Positions 27,727-29,744 of a stretch of DNA of 29,744 bases are shown here, piece by piece. The translations under genes were made by a program, and so were the position numbers. Origin of the DNA: Oppiella nova (lineage: Eukaryota > Arthropoda > Arachnida > Sarcoptiformes > Oppiidae). Numbering within the stretch: the stretch's first letter is position 1; each line of letters starts with the position of its first letter. The stretch is taken from positions 1-29,744 of the forward strand of contig CAJPVJ010000266.1 in assembly GCA_905397405.1 (NCBI GenBank), given 5' to 3'. Under the pieces are notes generated by a model. That model was not told the origin of the DNA and ran no database searches. It was given only the letters and a program-made list of their open reading frames with translations.

Positions 27727-29744
27727 ATGGATTTGCTAAATATATTTGCAATGAAAACCTATTTATTAATCAAATATATTATAATCAGTTTAAGTATAGT
27801 TGTAATGAAAATATTTTGTTTTATAAATACTAACTTAAAAACAAAATATTTACTAGTTTTGAAAGTATTTTGTTTTTCAATATTATGTTACGAGGGCTTT
27901 GAGATAACCGCAGATTTCCTACACTATCCGTATGTCTATAATTTTGTTTTATAAATACTAACTTAAAAACAAAATATTTATTAGTTTTGAAAGTATTTTG
28001 TTTTTCAATATTATGTTACGAGGGCTTTGAGATAACCGCAGATTTCCTACACTATCCGTATGTCTATAAGTTTGATATCAAACCCTCTGAGGGCTTGGAT
28101 TTACCGCCGATTACTATCTGTACGGAAAGGGATGTGTTTTTCGATAAGACACGGATTGTCCGACATTTTAATATAAGCCATGAATACGAGTCATACAAAC
28201 TGTGGGCAAAACAACAATCAATTGAATTGTATAATAAATGCTTTAATTTTGCCAAGGTAAACAAACTTCGGACAGTCATTTGTGATGATTTTAAAAATAA
28301 TAATAATTTTCTAATCAATGAATTTCTCAAACCATATAAACAACAATTGCTTTCAAATCTAACATTTCGTGAAATGTATGACAACTTTACCATAAAGTCT
28401 TCACAACTCATCAAATGTTCGGCAAAATTGCATTTCAGATACAAAACCAATAATTATGACAATAATAGCAGTGATTCTCATGTAATGACTGATTGTTCGC
28501 AAAGTAATGCCGTTTTGGAGACTATTTATGGGAATAAAGACTTCGGAATATGTTTTACGTATTTCTATGCAAATACTGATAACCAGTATCTTATTGACGA
28601 CGACTTCATTGAGTTTCACATCAATTATGAAACGCAACAAAAGTTTTTAATTAATGGATATTTTGAGACAAATATAGCAAAAGTATTTAGTTTGATGTCA
28701 TACAAAAAGGACCTTTACTCAATTATCCAGAAATTCTATTCCGACGACTATTATATAAGTTTATCTAAGGAGACTATTTATGGGAATAAAGACTTCGGAA
28801 TATGTTTTACGTATTTCTATGCAAATACTGATAACCAGTATCTTATTGACGACGACTTCATTGAGTTTCACATCAATTACGAAACGCAACAAAAGTTTTT
28901 AATTAATGGATATTTTGAGACAAATATAGCAAAAGTATTTAGTTTGATGTCATACAAAAAGGACCTTTACTCATTTATCGAGAAATTCTATTCCTCCGAC
29001 TATTTCCGGTTCTATATATTCACGAAACCCCTGAACCCCTCACATATGGTATCTCCTGATGAATGGATTCATACGAATAGAATTGGATTGAATGCGAGAC
29101 TGAAGATAACGACAACTCATTGCCATTTGCTGTCCAATCCTTATATGAAGAGATGTCTGAAAACCGGTATTTATTTGTAATACTTTTGACATTTTATATG
29201 AAAAATGTTTTTTAAAAATTAATTTAATTATTTAATGAATTTTTTAATCTATTATACTTAAAATGAGAAATTGGATAATTTTAATTAAGATTAATCTAAT
29301 TTACAGCAAAAATAAATTACCTGTAAATAGTTTCCTTGGATAAACTAATATCATATTTATAATTATAAATAATTGTAATTTGTTTTGTATCTAGATGATT
29401 CTAGAATGTTGTATAAATGTCGAGAGAAATGTTTCAACAAATATTACTCTTCGTCCCAATGTTTACCCAATCCTTACGTAAATCAAGAATTTATTCTTTT
29501 GAATGCCAGTCAAACACAGTATAAGATATGCGATAATAATCATACAAATGATGTTAATATCACTAATTTTGTGGATAAATATGATTGCGATTGCGATACA
29601 AATTGTGAACAAAAATACTATTCATTAGAATTAGAAGACATTGAATACACCGCAAGAAATGACAGCAAAATACGAATTGAATACAAATTACGGCAAGAAT
29701 TTCACTACAAAGCTGTGACAAAGTATTCATTCGTTGACTTCCTG
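27727..29744 (+). CDS. DEG/ENaC channel gene, incomplete at the window end
   Basis: The ATG at 27727 opens MDLLNIFAMKTYLL. A 128-bp tandem duplication (27813-27940 and 27941-28068) covering the first membrane helix shifts the frame: the first copy runs to a stop at 27952-27954, and the second is open from 27987. The second copy continues through FCFSILCYEGFEI (helix), LPPITIC and the ectodomain. Here an in-frame repeat of 84 residues occurs (28517-28768 and 28769-29020, beginning near ETIYGNKDFG). Exon 1 ends at a phase-1 donor (29166|29167); exon 2 starts at 29395 with cysteine-rich sequence (CREKCFNKYY, CDCDTNCEQKYY) and runs off the window at the start of the second helix (YSFVDFL). Whether a further module follows, as at 13193, cannot be seen. 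The 128-bp duplication could be an assembly error. Confidence 0.75.
27813..28068 (+). repeat. 128-bp tandem duplication over the first membrane helix exon
   Basis: 27813-27940 and 27941-28068 are identical except one C/T difference (TTTACTAG against TTTATTAG). The length is not a multiple of three, so the frame is broken. Confidence 0.93.
28517..29020 (+). repeat. 252-bp in-frame duplication in the channel ectodomain
   Basis: 28517-28768 and 28769-29020 are nearly identical over the first 200 bases or more and differ towards the end (IIQKFYSDDY against FIEKFYSSDY). The 84-codon offset keeps the frame open, doubling part of the extracellular domain. Confidence 0.93.

Overview
This window looks like a piece of an AT-rich animal nuclear genome, most likely an arthropod and possibly an acariform mite (the taxon is inferred). 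Genes are split by short GT-AG introns (mostly 55-90 bp). They belong to lineage-expanded families: RCC1 beta-propeller proteins, protein kinases resembling eIF2-alpha kinases (PKR/PERK/HRI/GCN2 group), and DEG/ENaC cation channels. Every supported gene is on the + strand. Nothing bacterial, viral or CRISPR-like was seen.

Layout. 741-3149 is an intact four-exon gene joining an N-terminal RCC1 propeller to a C-terminal kinase that keeps all its catalytic residues. 3150-4241 holds exact 127-128 bp direct and inverted repeats. 4242-4900 is a broken RCC1 copy. 5230-6426 is an RCC1 gene without a kinase, followed by a decayed kinase at 7790-8598, with repeats and an RCC1 fragment between. 8599-10351 is non-coding and includes a clear 204-bp hAT-type MITE with an 8-bp target duplication. 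10352-11787 is a broken DEG/ENaC gene. 12361-17382 is the most unusual locus: consecutive DEG/ENaC modules (one partial, two complete) that can be read as one polypeptide. Two RCC1 genes follow (18578-20066 and 20760-22595), with tails built from small symmetrical phase-1 exons. 23958-26475 holds two more kinase relics. 27727 to the window end is another DEG/ENaC gene that runs off the edge.

How the parts relate. The order RCC1 then kinase recurs, intact once and decayed afterwards, so the array probably grew by duplication of an RCC1-kinase gene. A phase-1 splice junction after the propeller joins either to the kinase or to short disordered tail exons. DEG/ENaC channels are trimers with cytoplasmic termini, so tandem modules in one chain could make a natural concatemer. 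This needs transcript proof.

Assembly caution. Three single-N positions (13126, 17268, 20847) are flanked by duplicated sequence. One 127-base block (16439-16565) is the plain, unreversed complement of 17341-17467, which no known DNA rearrangement produces. Several gene disruptions may therefore be assembly errors rather than biology.
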